Shown here: in pieces, positions 35,165 to 44,408 of the stretch
Layout: each line of letters starts with the position of its first letter
Position numbering within the stretch: the first letter of the stretch is position 1
Assembly: GCF_019097855.1 (NCBI RefSeq)
Contig: NZ_JAHRGL010000057.1
Coordinates: 124,001-188,000 of the forward strand
Length of the DNA stretch: 64,000 nucleotides
Origin: Geopseudomonas aromaticivorans
GTDB lineage: Bacteria > Pseudomonadota > Gammaproteobacteria > Pseudomonadales > Pseudomonadaceae
Direction of reading: 5' to 3'
The notes under the pieces: generated by a model
The model's input: the letters and a program-made list of their open reading frames with translations, nothing else
What the model was told of the DNA's origin: nothing
Database searches by the model: none
Position numbers and translations under genes: made by a program

Positions 35165-36325
35165 ATGGGCGAGTTCGAAGCCATCCGACCCTATGCCGAC
35201 GCAGAAGTGCGTCCCGTCCTCGAGCGCCTGCTCGACGACGACGCGTTTATCTCCACCCTCACCCGCTATCGCTTCCCGCGCCTGGCCGGCCCGCTGGGCT
35301 GGCTGCTCAAGCCGGTCATCGCGCACTACCTGCGCAAGGAAATCCACGGTGTCGACAGCGTTGCGGCTCTGCAGGAACGGATCGAGCCCTATGTAGACCG
35401 CAGCATCGAGCGCGCTAGCGACGGCATCAGCTACTCGGGACTGGAGCACCTGCAACAGGGTCGCGCCTACCTGTTCCTCAGCAATCACCGCGACATCGTG
35501 ATGGACCCGGCGTTCGTCAACTATGCGCTATACCACGCCAAGCTGCCCACCCCGCGCCTGGCCATCGGCGACAACCTGCTGCAGAAACCCTTCGTCAGCG
35601 ATCTGATGCGCCTGAACAAGTGCTTCATCGTGCACCGTTCGCTGACCGGCCGGCGCGAGAAGCTGGCGGCATTCCAGACCCTTTCCGCCTACATCAACCA
35701 CTCGATCCGCAGCGAAGGCACTTCGATCTGGATCGCCCAGGCCGAAGGTCGCGCCAAGGACGGTGACGATCGCACCGACTCGGCGATCCTCAAGATGTTC
35801 CACATGAGCCGCAAGGACGAGGCCTTCGCCGACACCATGCGCGATCTGCACCTGGTGCCGATCTCGATCAGCTACGAATACGACCCCTGCGACCTGGCCA
35901 AGGCGCGCGAGCTGTACATCCGCGCCAGCACCGGCAGCTACAGCAAGGCGCCGGGCGAGGACGACGCCAGCATCGCGCAGGGCATCACCGGCTTCAAGGG
36001 CCGCGTACACATCAGTTTCGGCCCGGAAGTGGCGGCGCCAGACGCCGACGCGAAGCAGCTGGCCCAGCGCATCGACCAGGAAATTCTCGGCAACTACCGG
36101 CTGTTCCCGGTGAACTATCTGGCTTATGCCATGTGGGATGAGCGCGACCCGCAACTGCAGGTCCCGGCGGCGACCGAGCTGTTCGACGCCGCGGAACTGG
36201 CCCGCGCGGAAGCCGAGTGGCAGCGCCGCTTGACGGCCTGCCCGCTTGAGCAGCGCCCGTACCTGATCATGCAGTATGCCAACCCGGTGCGGAATCAGTT
36301 CCGCTGCCGCGCCGGCCTGCTGTAG
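35165..36325 (+). CDS. Glycerolipid acyltransferase-family protein with HX5D motif (386 aa)
   Basis: A PlsC/PlsB-superfamily acyltransferase, probably acting on a lysophospholipid or glycerol-phosphate acceptor at the inner membrane. Motif I reads SNHRDIVMDPAF: His108 and Asp114 are separated by five residues rather than the usual four, with another Asp at 110. A motif-III-like IWIAQAEGRAKDGDDRT and the later LVPISISYEYDP follow. No signal peptide is seen; a short hydrophobic patch LAGPLGWLLKPVIAHYL is near residue 40. The start is the ATG at 35165 (MGEFEAIRPYADAE); the longer upstream frame crosses other genes. The exact substrate is unknown. Confidence 0.82.
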   Translation: MGEFEAIRPYADAEVRPVLERLLDDDAFISTLTRYRFPRLAGPLGWLLKPVIAHYLRKEIHGVDSVAALQERIEPYVDRSIERASDGISYSGLEHLQQGRAYLFLSNHRDIVMDPAFVNYALYHAKLPTPRLAIGDNLLQKPFVSDLMRLNKCFIVHRSLTGRREKLAAFQTLSAYINHSIRSEGTSIWIAQAEGRAKDGDDRTDSAILKMFHMSRKDEAFADTMRDLHLVPISISYEYDPCDLAKARELYIRASTGSYSKAPGEDDASIAQGITGFKGRVHISFGPEVAAPDADAKQLAQRIDQEILGNYRLFPVNYLAYAMWDERDPQLQVPAATELFDAAELARAEAEWQRRLTACPLEQRPYLIMQYANPVRNQFRCRAGLL

Positions 36326-36339
36326 GGCGGGAAGGAAAA

Positions 36340-36368
36340 GGCAGCGGCGGGCACCGCCCGCCGCTGCC
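36340..36368. terminator. Hairpin terminator between convergent genes
   Basis: A perfect 13-bp stem with a 3-base loop (arms GGCAGCGGCGGGC, 36340-36352, and its complement, 36356-36368). It lies 14 bases after the acyltransferase stop and 6 bases after the stop of the minus-strand membrane protein. On the minus strand it is followed by TTTTCCTTCC, so it fits that direction best. Confidence 0.65.
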
Positions 36369-36374
36369 CGGCGC

Positions 36375-36680
36375 TCAGAACCAGATGCCCGGCTGCAGCC
36401 GCGTACTGAGCCAGGACAGCAGCAGGCCGGCGCCCAGTCCCAGGCCGCCAAAGCCGTAGAAGAAACGATTCAAGCGCTCGACCTGGGCGTAGCTGGCCAG
36501 CCCTTCGACATCCAGCGCCCCACCCTCGCCAGCGGCCAGCACCCGGGCCACGGCCCGCTGCTCGCGCCACCGCGTGGCCAGCAGCAGCCAGCCTCCGCTC
36601 AGCGCCAGAAACAGCGCCAGACCATTGATCGCCTGGGACGGATAAGCCAGGCACAGCGACCACACCACCTGCAACGACAT
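36375..36680 (-). CDS. Hypothetical membrane protein (101 aa)
   Basis: Not recognised. The predicted protein has an N-terminal membrane segment (about residues 15-35, AINGLALFLALSGGWLLL), a cytoplasmic-looking central stretch with RWREQRAVARVLAAGEGGAL, and a C-terminal membrane segment (about 70-92, FFYGFGGLGLGAGLLLSWL). The start at 36680 (MSLQVVWSLCLAYPS) has a good GGAGGG Shine-Dalgarno at 5 bases spacing; a longer frame upstream lacks one. It stands alone between two terminators, so it is probably a single-gene unit. Confidence 0.7.
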   Translation of the reverse strand: MSLQVVWSLCLAYPSQAINGLALFLALSGGWLLLATRWREQRAVARVLAAGEGGALDVEGLASYAQVERLNRFFYGFGGLGLGAGLLLSWLSTRLQPGIWF

Positions 36681-36825
36681 CGACGCCCTCCAGAAAACAG
36701 CACCGCGGACACATCCGCCCGGCACACCACCCACGCGGACGGCAGCCAGGCAAAACCGGTTAATTTTAACGCTCGCCCACCAGCCCTTCACCGCGTTTCC
36801 GACCAGCGCAACAACCGCCAGGCAG

Positions 36826-36855
36826 AAAAAAGGCGGTGGGAGCACCACCGCCTTT
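36826..36855 (-). terminator. Terminator of the YajG-like lipoprotein gene
   Basis: Stem AAAGGCGGTG/CACCGCCTTT (36829-36838 and 36846-36855) with a 7-base loop is followed on the minus strand by a T run (A run 36826-36831). It begins 18 bases past the stop of the lipoprotein gene. Confidence 0.85.
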
Positions 36856-36872
36856 GGCGAACCGCGACGCGC

Positions 36873-37460
36873 TTACTGATTGCTCAGCAACTGGCCGATG
36901 GTCGGATCCTTGAACACCCGGGTCAGCGCATCGCTGAGCACATCGCTGACCAGCTTGCTGTTGGTCTGCTGGTTGGGTGCCATGCCGAAGCGCTGGTTCA
37001 GCGAGGAGCCGTAGCGACCGCTGTAGCGGCGCACGCTGTTCTGCACGTCGGCACGGATGCTGGCGCTGATGTTCGCCTCGGTGACATAGGAGCCGTCCTT
37101 GGGCGACACGTACTTCATGTCGGTCACCGTCAAGGTCAGTTGCGGCGCATTGTAGGCATTCGGCGTCGGCGTGAAGCCGAGCAGGCGTACGGCCGCCTCG
37201 GCCTGGCCTTGCAGGCGGGGCACCAGGCTCTGACTGCTCACGCTGATGGCGCTGGTTTCCGGATAGAGGCCGCCGCGCGTGCCGAGTACCGGCGAGGGCC
37301 GGCCGTCGACCACCCGCACCACCACCGGCTGCCCCTGGCCGACCGGCGCGAGCTGTGCGGTAACCATGGGTTGCACGGTGAGTTGTTGCGGGCTGTGGGC
37401 GCAACCCACCAGGGTCAGACTGGCGGCAGCGATCAGGCCAAACAGCAGACGGGGCAGCAT
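36873..37460 (-). CDS. YajG-family lipoprotein (195 aa)
   Basis: An outer-membrane lipoprotein of unknown function. The signal MLPRLLFGLIAAASLTLVGC gives lipidated Cys20. The mature part has VVVRVVDGRPSPVLGTRGGL, NAPQLTLTVTDMKYV and a C-terminal SKLVSDVLSDALTRVFKDP helix, matching the YajG type. Of two close ATGs, the one at 37460 is preferred because a GGAG lies 8 bases upstream; the ATG at 37466 would have only 2 bases spacing. It is a single-gene unit bounded by terminators. Confidence 0.82.
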   Translation of the reverse strand: MLPRLLFGLIAAASLTLVGCAHSPQQLTVQPMVTAQLAPVGQGQPVVVRVVDGRPSPVLGTRGGLYPETSAISVSSQSLVPRLQGQAEAAVRLLGFTPTPNAYNAPQLTLTVTDMKYVSPKDGSYVTEANISASIRADVQNSVRRYSGRYGSSLNQRFGMAPNQQTNSKLVSDVLSDALTRVFKDPTIGQLLSNQ

Positions 37461-37592
37461 GTTCATCTCTCCGGGGGACTGGATGGGGAAAACAGGAAAC
37501 GGCCGGCAGTATACCCAGCCGCACCCAGCGCCGCGACAAGCGGCGGCATGCCTTTGCGACTGCCGGCAGCGCCCACAGTTCCCCACAAACGA

Positions 37593-37618
37593 CAAGGGCG
37601 CCCGATCGGGCGCCCTTG
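37593..37618 (-). terminator. Palindromic terminator of zapE
   Basis: A perfect 26-base palindrome (half-site CAAGGGCGCCCGA) starts 5 bases beyond the zapE stop. On the minus strand it is followed by TCGTTTGTGGGG. The same 17-base flank occurs beside the cysNC terminator. Confidence 0.75.
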
Positions 37619-37623
37619 CAGGA

Positions 37624-38718
37624 TTACGGCTTGTGCGGCCGGCTGAGGAATTCGTGGGACTGCATCTCCAGCAGGCGGCTGAGGGTGCGCTGGAACTCGA
37701 ACTCCAGGCGCCCGCCGGTGTACAGGTCCTTGAGCTCCACCTCGGCGGAGAGGATCAGCTTGACGTTGCGGTCGTAGAACTCGTCCACCAGGTTGATGAA
37801 GCGCCGCGCCATGTCGTCCTTGCTCCCCCCCATCTGCTCGACGTTGGAGATCAGCACGGCCTCGAAGATCTTGCCCAGCTCGATGTAGTCGTTCTGGCTG
37901 CGCGGGCCGTCGCACAGCGCGCGGAACTCGAACCAGGCCACGTCGTTGGCCACCTTGCGGGCGCGGATCTCGCGATTCTCGATCAGCAGCGCCTCGTTGT
38001 CCTGCACCACGCAGTTTTCCGTGAGCAGGCTGCGGAAGCTCTTGTCCAAGCTCAGCTCGGCCTCGGCATCCAGCGGGAAGTGGTACAGCTCGGCCTGCTC
38101 CAGCGCACGCAGGCGGTAGTCGATACCGCTGTCGACGTTGACGATCTCGGTGTGCTGCTTGAGGAGGGCGATCGCCGGCAGGAAGCGCGCGCGCTGCAGG
38201 CCGTCCTTGTACAGGCCGTCCGGCACGATATTGGACGTCGCCACCAGGCTGACGCCGTTCTTGAACAGCTCCTCGAGCAGGGTGGCGAGGATCATCGCGT
38301 CGGTGATGTCGGAGACGAAGAACTCGTCGAAGCAGATCACCCGCGCCTCGTCGGCGAAGCGCTTGCCGATGATGGTCAGCGGGTTCTTTTCGCCCTTGAG
38401 AGTCTTCATTTCCTCGTGCACGCGCTTCATGAAGCGGTGGAAGTGGGTGCGCATCTTCTGCTTGAACGGCAGCGCATCGAAGAAGGTATCGACCAGATAG
38501 GTCTTGCCGCGGCCCACGCCACCCCAGAAGTAGATGCCCTTGATCGGCCCCTGAGGCTTCTTGCGGCCGAACAGCTTGCCCAGCAGGCCTGGATCCTGCT
38601 GCCCGGCGACCAGGTCGTCGTAGAGACGCTGCAGATGCCGCACGGCATTTTCCTGCGCGGCATCGTGGAAGAAATCGGGGCGTTTCAGATCGGCCTGGTA
38701 GCGCTGGAGCGGAGTCAT
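37624..38718 (-). CDS. zapE: Cell division ATPase ZapE, AFG1 family (364 aa)
   Basis: An AAA+-type ATPase of the AFG1 family; in E. coli ZapE joins the division ring late and destabilises FtsZ polymers. Walker A is in GIYFWGGVGRGKTYLVDTFF, Walker B in RVICFDEFFVSDITDAMIL, and sensor-like LVATSNIVPDGLYKDGLQR and EVELKDLYTGGRLEFEFQRT follow. The start at 38718 (MTPLQRYQADLKRPDFF) matches the family; a longer frame upstream overlaps the promoter. Confidence 0.94.
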   Translation of the reverse strand: MTPLQRYQADLKRPDFFHDAAQENAVRHLQRLYDDLVAGQQDPGLLGKLFGRKKPQGPIKGIYFWGGVGRGKTYLVDTFFDALPFKQKMRTHFHRFMKRVHEEMKTLKGEKNPLTIIGKRFADEARVICFDEFFVSDITDAMILATLLEELFKNGVSLVATSNIVPDGLYKDGLQRARFLPAIALLKQHTEIVNVDSGIDYRLRALEQAELYHFPLDAEAELSLDKSFRSLLTENCVVQDNEALLIENREIRARKVANDVAWFEFRALCDGPRSQNDYIELGKIFEAVLISNVEQMGGSKDDMARRFINLVDEFYDRNVKLILSAEVELKDLYTGGRLEFEFQRTLSRLLEMQSHEFLSRPHKP

Positions 38719-38749
38719 GGCGGCGTCGGGGTTGGAAAACGGGGCCGTC

Positions 38750-38778
38750 ACTTTAACGGCGCCCTCGCCTGTTGGCAA
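38750..38778 (-). promoter_or_regulatory. Predicted zapE promoter
   Basis: TTGCCA (38773-38778) and TAAAGT (38750-38755) lie 17 bases apart on the minus strand, about 32 bases before the ATG. This lies in the 173-base trpS-zapE gap, so zapE is probably transcribed on its own. Confidence 0.55.
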
Positions 38779-38891
38779 TTTACGCAGATCGTTCAACGTC
38801 TGCCGCCCTCGTCACGGGGCGCCAGGCTCGGAACTGCCGTCCGGCAATCGACAGGTACCCGGCGAGCGCAATGCCACCCGCCGGGCGACCC

Positions 38892-40238
38892 TCAGGCTTC
38901 CTGTGGCGCCAGCGCCTCGGCCAGCCGCGCCATGGCCGCCTCGCGCTCGCCGGCGTCGCTGTAGTCCGGGCTCTGCGCCACGAGCTGGTCGTCCAGCCAC
39001 AGCGCGAAACCCTCACCCTCCGCTCGCAGGTCCAGCTCGCCAGCCTGCAGGCGCTTGCTCGCCGCACCAGCGCTCTTGCCGTCGGCAAAGCTCACCGACA
39101 GCAGCAGCTGGCTGCCGTCGACATCCAGCAGGCGGAAGCGGAAGCTGCCGTCGTCGTCGCGGAAGCTGACGAAGCGCGCACCCTTGCTCGCCTTCTTCTT
39201 GCTGCCAGCGGCCACCTGCACCTCGTTGCGGAATGAGCGCAGCCCCACCGCCTCGCGCAGCTCGCCGAGGAAAGGCGTGGCGATCCTGCGCGCCTTGGCC
39301 GCGCCGGCCAGGAGGATGTCCTCGAGGTCGGCCGGCCGGGCGATCAGCGCGTTGTAGCGCTCGCGCGCCTCGCCCAGCTCGCCCTCCAGCAACTCGTACA
39401 GGCGCTGCTTGGCTTCGCCCCAGGCCAGGCCACCCTCCAGCGCCGCGCGGAACTCGGCCGTCTGCCCGGCATCGGCAAAGGCCTGGTAGAGGGTGAACAG
39501 GTGCGCGTTGTCGGCATCCTTCGGCTCGCCCGGCAGCTTCGAGTCGGTGACGATGCGCGCCACCGCGTCCTTGAGCTGCTTGCTGGTGCCAAACAGCGGA
39601 ATGGTGTTGTCGTAGCTCTTCGACATCTTGCGCCCGTCGAGGCCCGGCAGGGTCGCCACGCTCTCCTCGATCAGCGCTTCGGGCAGGGCGAAGAATTCGC
39701 GGCCCCGGCCGAACAGATGGTTGAAGCGCTGACCGATGTCGCGCGCCATCTCCACGTGCTGGATCTGGTCGCGACCAACCGGCACCTGGTGGGCGTTGAA
39801 CATCAGGATGTCGGCGGCCATCAGCACCGGATAGCTGAACAGGCCCATGGTCACCCCGGCATCCGGGTCCTCGCCCTTGGCCACGTTCTGGTCGACCGAG
39901 GCCTTGTAGGCATGCGCGCGGTTGAGCAGGCCCTTGGCCGCCACGCAGGTGAGCAGCCAGGTCAGCTCGGGGATCTCGGGGATATCCGACTGGCGATAGA
40001 AGGTCACCCGCTCGGGGTCGAGACCGCAGGCCAGCCAGGTCGCGGCGATTTCCAGGCGCGAGCGCTGGATGCGCAGCGGGTCGTCGCACTTGATCAGCGC
40101 GTGATAGTCGGCGAGGAAGTAGAAGGAGTCCACGTTGTCCGCGCGACTGGCGACGATCGCCGGACGGATGGCGCCGGCATAGTTGCCCAGGTGCGGCGTG
40201 CCGGTGGTGGTGATGCCGGTGAGAATACGGGTGGTCAT
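38892..40238 (-). CDS. trpS: Tryptophanyl-tRNA synthetase with C-terminal extension (448 aa)
   Basis: A class Ic aminoacyl-tRNA synthetase charging tRNA-Trp. The HIGH-type motif is [10 protein letters not shown] (residues 14-23) and the KMSKS motif appears as RKMSKSYDN near residue 205. The catalytic plus anticodon-binding parts end near residue 335; E. coli TrpS stops there at 334. The remaining about 110 residues are an extra domain ([20 protein letters not shown], then [20 protein letters not shown]) that I recall in other Pseudomonas TrpRS. The role of the extension is unknown. It lies 23 bases downstream of the hydrolase gene and may be co-transcribed with it. Confidence 0.97.
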   Translation of the reverse strand: MTTRILTGITTTGTPHLGNYAGAIRPAIVASRADNVDSFYFLADYHALIKCDDPLRIQRSRLEIAATWLACGLDPERVTFYRQSDIPEIPELTWLLTCVAAKGLLNRAHAYKASVDQNVAKGEDPDAGVTMGLFSYPVLMAADILMFNAHQVPVGRDQIQHVEMARDIGQRFNHLFGRGREFFALPEALIEESVATLPGLDGRKMSKSYDNTIPLFGTSKQLKDAVARIVTDSKLPGEPKDADNAHLFTLYQAFADAGQTAEFRAALEGGLAWGEAKQRLYELLEGELGEARERYNALIARPADLEDILLAGAAKARRIATPFLGELREAVGLRSFRNEVQVAAGSKKKASKGARFVSFRDDDGSFRFRLLDVDGSQLLLSVSFADGKSAGAASKRLQAGELDLRAEGEGFALWLDDQLVAQSPDYSDAGEREAAMARLAEALAPQEA

Positions 40239-40261
40239 GATCTATCGCTTGTCGGACTGCA

Positions 40262-40897
40262 TCAGGATTGGAGACGCGGCAGCACCAGCGCTTTCAGCTC
40301 GGTCAGCTTGCCGTGAAAGAAGTGGCCGCATTCTGCCACTTTGAGCAGCTCATGGGCACGCTGCAGTGTCGCCGACCAGGCATACACCGCCGCCGGCGTG
40401 ACCACCTCGTCGTCTTCCGGCTGGATCACCGTCAACGGGCAGCGCTGCGGCAGGCGGCCGTCCACGCTGAAACGCTCCACCGGCGGGGCCAGCATGAACA
40501 GACGCTCGACCTCGACGCCCTGGTCTTCCAGACGCCTCCCCAGGCAAGCGGCCACGCAGGAGCCGAAGGAGAAGCCGAGCAGGGACAGCGGCAGGCCGGG
40601 GTGTTGCGCCAGCAGCCAGCGCGCGGCGGCTTCGCCGTCGTCGATCTCGCCTTCGCCATGGGCGTGCTCGCCGACGCTGTGGCCAACGCCGCGAAAGTTG
40701 AAGCGCAGGGTGGCGTAGCCGGCATCGCGCGCCGCACGCTGCAGGGTGGCGACCACCTTGTTGTGCATGCTGCCGGCGAACAGCGGATGGGGATGGCAGA
40801 TCAGCGCCAGGCCACGGGCGTCGGCGCGATCCAGATACAACGCCTCAAGCGCGCCGCTGGGGCCGTCGAGCAGCAAGGGGGTTTCAGTCAATGACAC
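40262..40897 (-). CDS. Alpha/beta-hydrolase fold protein (211 aa, GTG start)
   Basis: A serine-hydrolase-fold protein with the nucleophile elbow GFSFGS (near residue 108), an oxyanion-hole motif CHPHPLFAGSMHNKVV (near 34), and GHFFHGKL (catalytic His, near 190). This matches the YqiA/COG2945-like short alpha/beta-hydrolase family often found upstream of trpS in Pseudomonas. Its substrate is unknown. The start is a GTG at 40897 with GGAG five bases upstream. Confidence 0.83.
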   Translation of the reverse strand: MSLTETPLLLDGPSGALEALYLDRADARGLALICHPHPLFAGSMHNKVVATLQRAARDAGYATLRFNFRGVGHSVGEHAHGEGEIDDGEAAARWLLAQHPGLPLSLLGFSFGSCVAACLGRRLEDQGVEVERLFMLAPPVERFSVDGRLPQRCPLTVIQPEDDEVVTPAAVYAWSATLQRAHELLKVAECGHFFHGKLTELKALVLPRLQS

Positions 40898-41009
40898 AGG
40901 AACTCCGTGACCCCGGCAAGGGGCAACTCGTCTAGCACACTGCCGGAGCTATACAGCGCCGGCCTGACCCGTTAACGTAATGCAAATCCCGTGTATAGAG
41001 GAAGGATTC

Positions 41010-41435
41010 GTGGAACAGTCATTCACTGCCTGGCTGCTGCCAGCCCTGGCCCTGATTGCCGGCGTCGGCATCGGCTTCCTGCTGGCCCGCCTGCTGCCAG
41101 GCACCGCCCCGACCCAAGTCCAGCACCAGCTGGACGAGATGCAGGAGCGCTTCGAGGCCTACCAGAGCGAAGTGGTCAGCCACTTCAATACCTCCGCCAG
41201 CCTGATGCAGAAGGTGGCGCAGAACTATCAGGACATCCAGGATCACCTTGCCGAAGGTGCCAACCGTCTGGCGCTGGACGAACTGTCCCGCCAGCGCCTG
41301 CTCGCCGCCCTGAGCGACAGCGCCCAACCGGCTCGCGAGCGCATCAGCAGCCCGGCCAGCACCGAGCCGCCGAAGGACTACGCCCCGGGCAGCTCGGGCG
41401 CCCTGAGCGACGAGGAAGTCCTGAAGAAGGCCTGA
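41010..41435 (+). CDS. zapG: ZapG/YhcB-type division and envelope protein (DUF1043, 141 aa)
   Basis: A small inner-membrane protein; in E. coli YhcB/ZapG links division and envelope synthesis. One N-terminal membrane helix (about 5-27, AWLLPALALIAGVGIGFLLA) is followed by a coiled coil (QLDEMQERFEAYQSEVVSHF) and the conserved NTSASLMQKVAQNYQDIQDH motif. The C-terminal tail is disordered and ends LSDEEVLKKA. The start is a GTG at 41010 with GGAAGG 4 bases upstream; an upstream ATG at 40980 has no Shine-Dalgarno. Confidence 0.88.
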   Translation: MEQSFTAWLLPALALIAGVGIGFLLARLLPGTAPTQVQHQLDEMQERFEAYQSEVVSHFNTSASLMQKVAQNYQDIQDHLAEGANRLALDELSRQRLLAALSDSAQPARERISSPASTEPPKDYAPGSSGALSDEEVLKKA

Positions 41436-41449
41436 TGCGTCAGCCAGCC

Positions 41450-41480
41450 AAGAAGCCCCGCCCCGGCGGGGCTTCTTTTT
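41450..41480 (+). terminator. Rho-independent terminator of zapG
   Basis: A perfect 13-bp stem (AAGAAGCCCCGCC, 41450-41462, and its complement, 41465-41477) with a 2-base loop and a T run to 41480. It starts 15 bases after the zapG stop. Confidence 0.92.
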
Positions 41481-41528
41481 GTCCGCAGGAAAGTCCCGGT
41501 CCCGGTGACGTTGTGCTACCCCACAAAC

Positions 41529-41562
41529 GACAAGGCCCCGGCAGCGCTGCCGGGGCCTTGTC
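41529..41562 (-). terminator. Palindromic terminator of cysNC
   Basis: A perfect 34-base palindrome (half-site GACAAGGCCCCGGCAGC) begins 15 bases past the cysNC stop and is followed on the minus strand by GTTTGTGG. The flank CCCCACAAACGACAAGG (41519-41535) is identical to that beside the zapE terminator. Confidence 0.8.
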
Positions 41563-41576
41563 TTCTCAGCCAGGGA

Positions 41577-43478
41577 TCAGATCGCGCCGCGCGAACGCAG
41601 CAGCGCCAGCACCTGCTTGACACCCTCCTCCACCGCGGTGGACTGGGTATCGATCACCAGATCGGCATCCAGCGGTACATCGTAGGCGAAGGACTCGCCA
41701 GGGATGTTGTCCTCGCCGGCGGCGTACAGACCCTGCGGATCGCGCTCGCGGCAGGCCTGCGGCGAAGCCTGCACGTAAACGGTGATCAGTCGCTCGCTGC
41801 CGATGACCGCCTTGGCCTGCGCGCGGCCCTCGGCATCCGGGGCAACGAAGGCGGCCAGGGTCAGCAGGCCGGCCTCGTTGAACTGGCGGGCGACATGCGC
41901 CGCCCGGCGCCAGTTCTCGGCACGCCCGGCGCGATCCAGCGGCAGGCCCTTGTTCAGGTCTTGGCGCAGGTTCTGCCCGTCCAGCACGTAGACCGCGCGA
42001 CCGCTGTCGAACAGCTTGCGCTCCACGGCGTAGGCCAGGGTGCTCTTGCCGGCGCCGGACAGGCCGCTGAACAGCACGGTGGCCGGTTGCTGGCCGAAGC
42101 GCGCGGCGCGCTCCTCGGCGGCCACGTGGGCCAGCTGGCCGTGGTGACCGATGGTGTTCCGGCCGGCCAGCAGGTCGGCGATGATCATGCCGGCACCGAC
42201 GGTGCCGTTGGTCAGGCGGTCGATGACGATGAAGGCGCCGGTGGTGCGATTGTGCGCGTAGCCGTCGAGGGCGATGGGCGCATCCAGGCTGACGCGCACC
42301 TTGCCGATCTCGTTGAGCTTGAGCTCGCTGGCAGCCAGCTGCTCGAGGCTGTTGACGTCGACGCGGTGCGCGATGCCGACGATGTTGCCCGGCACGTAGC
42401 TGGTGGCGCGCTTGATGTCGTACTTCTTGCCCGGCAGCATCGGCTCCTCGGCCATCCACACCAGCATGGCGTCGAAGCTGTCGGTGACCTGCGGACGGTT
42501 GTCGGCGTGCACCAGCATGTCGCCGCGCGACACGTCGATCTCGTCTTCCAGGGTCAGGGTCACGGCCTGGCCGGGAATCGCCTGCTCCAGCTCGCCGTCG
42601 AAGGTGACGATGGAGCGCACCTTGCTGGTCTTGCCCGACGGCAGCACGGCGATCTCGTCGCCCTTGTGCACGATGCCGCTGGCCAGGGTGCCGGCGAAGC
42701 CGCGGAAGTTCAGGTTCGGCCGGTTGACGTACTGCACCGGGAAGCGCATGTCGGTCAGGTTGCGGTCGGCGGCGATCTCGACGGTCTCGAGGATCTCCAT
42801 CAGCGTCGGCCCCTGGTACCAGGGCGCACGCTCGCACTTGTTGACCACATTGTCGCCCTTCAGCGCCGACATCGGTACGAAGTGCAGCGAGCTGGGCTTG
42901 AGGCCGATGCGCTCGGCGAACTGCAGGTAGTCGGCGCTGATGCTGTCGAACACGCCCTGGTCGAAGTCCATCAGGTCCATCTTGTTGATGGCGACCACGA
43001 TGTGCTTGATGCCCAGCAGCGAGGCGATGAAGCTGTGCCGGCGGGTCTGGGTCTGCACGCCGTAGCGGGCGTCGATCAGGATGATCGCCAGGTCGCAGGT
43101 CGAGGCGCCGGTGGCCATATTGCGGGTGTACTGCTCATGGCCGGGGGTGTCGGCGATGATGAACTTGCGCTTGGCGGTCGAGAAGTAGCGATAGGCCACG
43201 TCGATGGTGATGCCCTGCTCGCGCTCGGCCTGCAGGCCGTCGACCAGCAGCGCCAGATCGACTTCCTCGCCGGTGGTGCCGACCTTCTTCGAGTCGCGGG
43301 TGATCGCTTCGAGGTGGTCCTCGTAGATCATCTTGGAGTCGTGCAGCAGGCGCCCGATCAGGGTGCTCTTGCCGTCGTCGACGTTGCCGCAGGTGAGGAA
43401 GCGCAGCAGTTCCTTGCGTTCGTGCTGGGCCAGGTAGGCGAGGATGTCCTCGCTGATCAGTTCGGATTGGTGCGACAT
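41577..43478 (-). CDS. cysNC: Bifunctional sulfate adenylyltransferase GTPase subunit / APS kinase CysNC (633 aa)
   Basis: Activates sulfate to APS together with CysD, then phosphorylates APS to PAPS. The N-terminal CysN part (about 1-430) is EF-Tu-like: [17 protein letters not shown] (G1), [17 protein letters not shown] (G3) and [13 protein letters not shown] (G4). The C-terminal APS kinase (about 455-633) has Walker [20 protein letters not shown]. The fusion is normal for Pseudomonas and separate proteins are normal for E. coli. It follows cysD after 12 bases. Confidence 0.97.
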   Translation of the reverse strand: MSHQSELISEDILAYLAQHERKELLRFLTCGNVDDGKSTLIGRLLHDSKMIYEDHLEAITRDSKKVGTTGEEVDLALLVDGLQAEREQGITIDVAYRYFSTAKRKFIIADTPGHEQYTRNMATGASTCDLAIILIDARYGVQTQTRRHSFIASLLGIKHIVVAINKMDLMDFDQGVFDSISADYLQFAERIGLKPSSLHFVPMSALKGDNVVNKCERAPWYQGPTLMEILETVEIAADRNLTDMRFPVQYVNRPNLNFRGFAGTLASGIVHKGDEIAVLPSGKTSKVRSIVTFDGELEQAIPGQAVTLTLEDEIDVSRGDMLVHADNRPQVTDSFDAMLVWMAEEPMLPGKKYDIKRATSYVPGNIVGIAHRVDVNSLEQLAASELKLNEIGKVRVSLDAPIALDGYAHNRTTGAFIVIDRLTNGTVGAGMIIADLLAGRNTIGHHGQLAHVAAEERAARFGQQPATVLFSGLSGAGKSTLAYAVERKLFDSGRAVYVLDGQNLRQDLNKGLPLDRAGRAENWRRAAHVARQFNEAGLLTLAAFVAPDAEGRAQAKAVIGSERLITVYVQASPQACRERDPQGLYAAGEDNIPGESFAYDVPLDADLVIDTQSTAVEEGVKQVLALLRSRGAI

Positions 43479-43490
43479 GATGCGGAAACC

Positions 43491-44408
43491 TTAGAAGTAG
43501 CCCTGACGTTTCTTTTCTTCCATGGAACCGGCGCCATCGTGGTCGATGACGCGGCCCTGGCGCTCGGAAGTGCGGGTCAGGAGCATTTCCTGGATGATCT
43601 CGGGCAGGCTGGCGGCAGTGGACTCCACCGCGCCGGTCAGCGGGTAGCAGCCGAGGGTACGGAAGCGCACCATCTTCTTCTGGATGCGCGCCTTCTCGTC
43701 ATCGGTGAGATGGTCGAGGATGCGCTGGTCGTCGATCATGATCAGGGTGCCGTTCTTCTCGATCACTTCGCGCTCGGCGGCGAAGTACAGCGGCACGATC
43801 GGAATGCCTTCCAGGTAGATGTACTGCCAGATGTCCAGTTCGGTCCAGTTGGACAGCGGGAACACGCGAATCGATTCGCCCTTCTTCACCTTGCCGTTGT
43901 AGACGTTCCACAGCTCGGGACGCTGGTTCTTCGGGTCCCAGCGGTGCTTGCTGTCGCGGAACGAGTAGACGCGCTCCTTGGCCCGCGACTTCTCCTCGTC
44001 GCGGCGCGCACCGCCGAAGGCGGCGTCGAAGCCGTACTTGTCCAGGGCCTGCTTGAGACCCTCGGTCTTCATGATGTCGGTGTGCTTGGCGCTGCCGTGG
44101 GTGAAGGGGTTGATGCCCTGCGCCACGCCTTCCGGATTGACGTAGGTGATCAGGTCCAGGCCCAGCTCGGTGACCATCTGGTCGCGGAAGCGGTACATTT
44201 CCTGGAACTTCCACTGGGTATCGACGTGCATCACCGGGAACGGCAGCTTGCCGGGGAAGAAGGCCTTGCGGGCCAGATGCAGCATGACGGCAGAGTCCTT
44301 GCCGATGGAGTACAGCATCACCGGGTTATCGAACTCGGCGGCCACCTCGCGGATGATGTGGATGCTTTCCGCCTCCAGCTGCTTCAGATGCGTCAGTTTG
44401 TCGACCAT
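43491..44408 (-). CDS. cysD: Sulfate adenylyltransferase subunit 2 CysD (305 aa)
   Basis: The catalytic subunit of ATP sulfurylase, PP-loop family. The PP-loop motif is [20 protein letters not shown]; the [16 protein letters not shown] and [15 protein letters not shown] segments are conserved. The length is normal. It is the promoter-proximal gene of cysD-cysNC and should respond to CysB and sulfur supply. Confidence 0.97.
   Translation of the reverse strand: MVDKLTHLKQLEAESIHIIREVAAEFDNPVMLYSIGKDSAVMLHLARKAFFPGKLPFPVMHVDTQWKFQEMYRFRDQMVTELGLDLITYVNPEGVAQGINPFTHGSAKHTDIMKTEGLKQALDKYGFDAAFGGARRDEEKSRAKERVYSFRDSKHRWDPKNQRPELWNVYNGKVKKGESIRVFPLSNWTELDIWQYIYLEGIPIVPLYFAAEREVIEKNGTLIMIDDQRILDHLTDDEKARIQKKMVRFRTLGCYPLTGAVESTAASLPEIIQEMLLTRTSERQGRVIDHDGAGSMEEKKRQGYF

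Noticed and set aside
33000-38718. A horizontally acquired island between rplM and trpS
   Set aside because: The genes differ from what I recall at this place in P. aeruginosa, but composition, codon use and terminators look like the rest of the window, and there is no integrase, tRNA or direct repeat.
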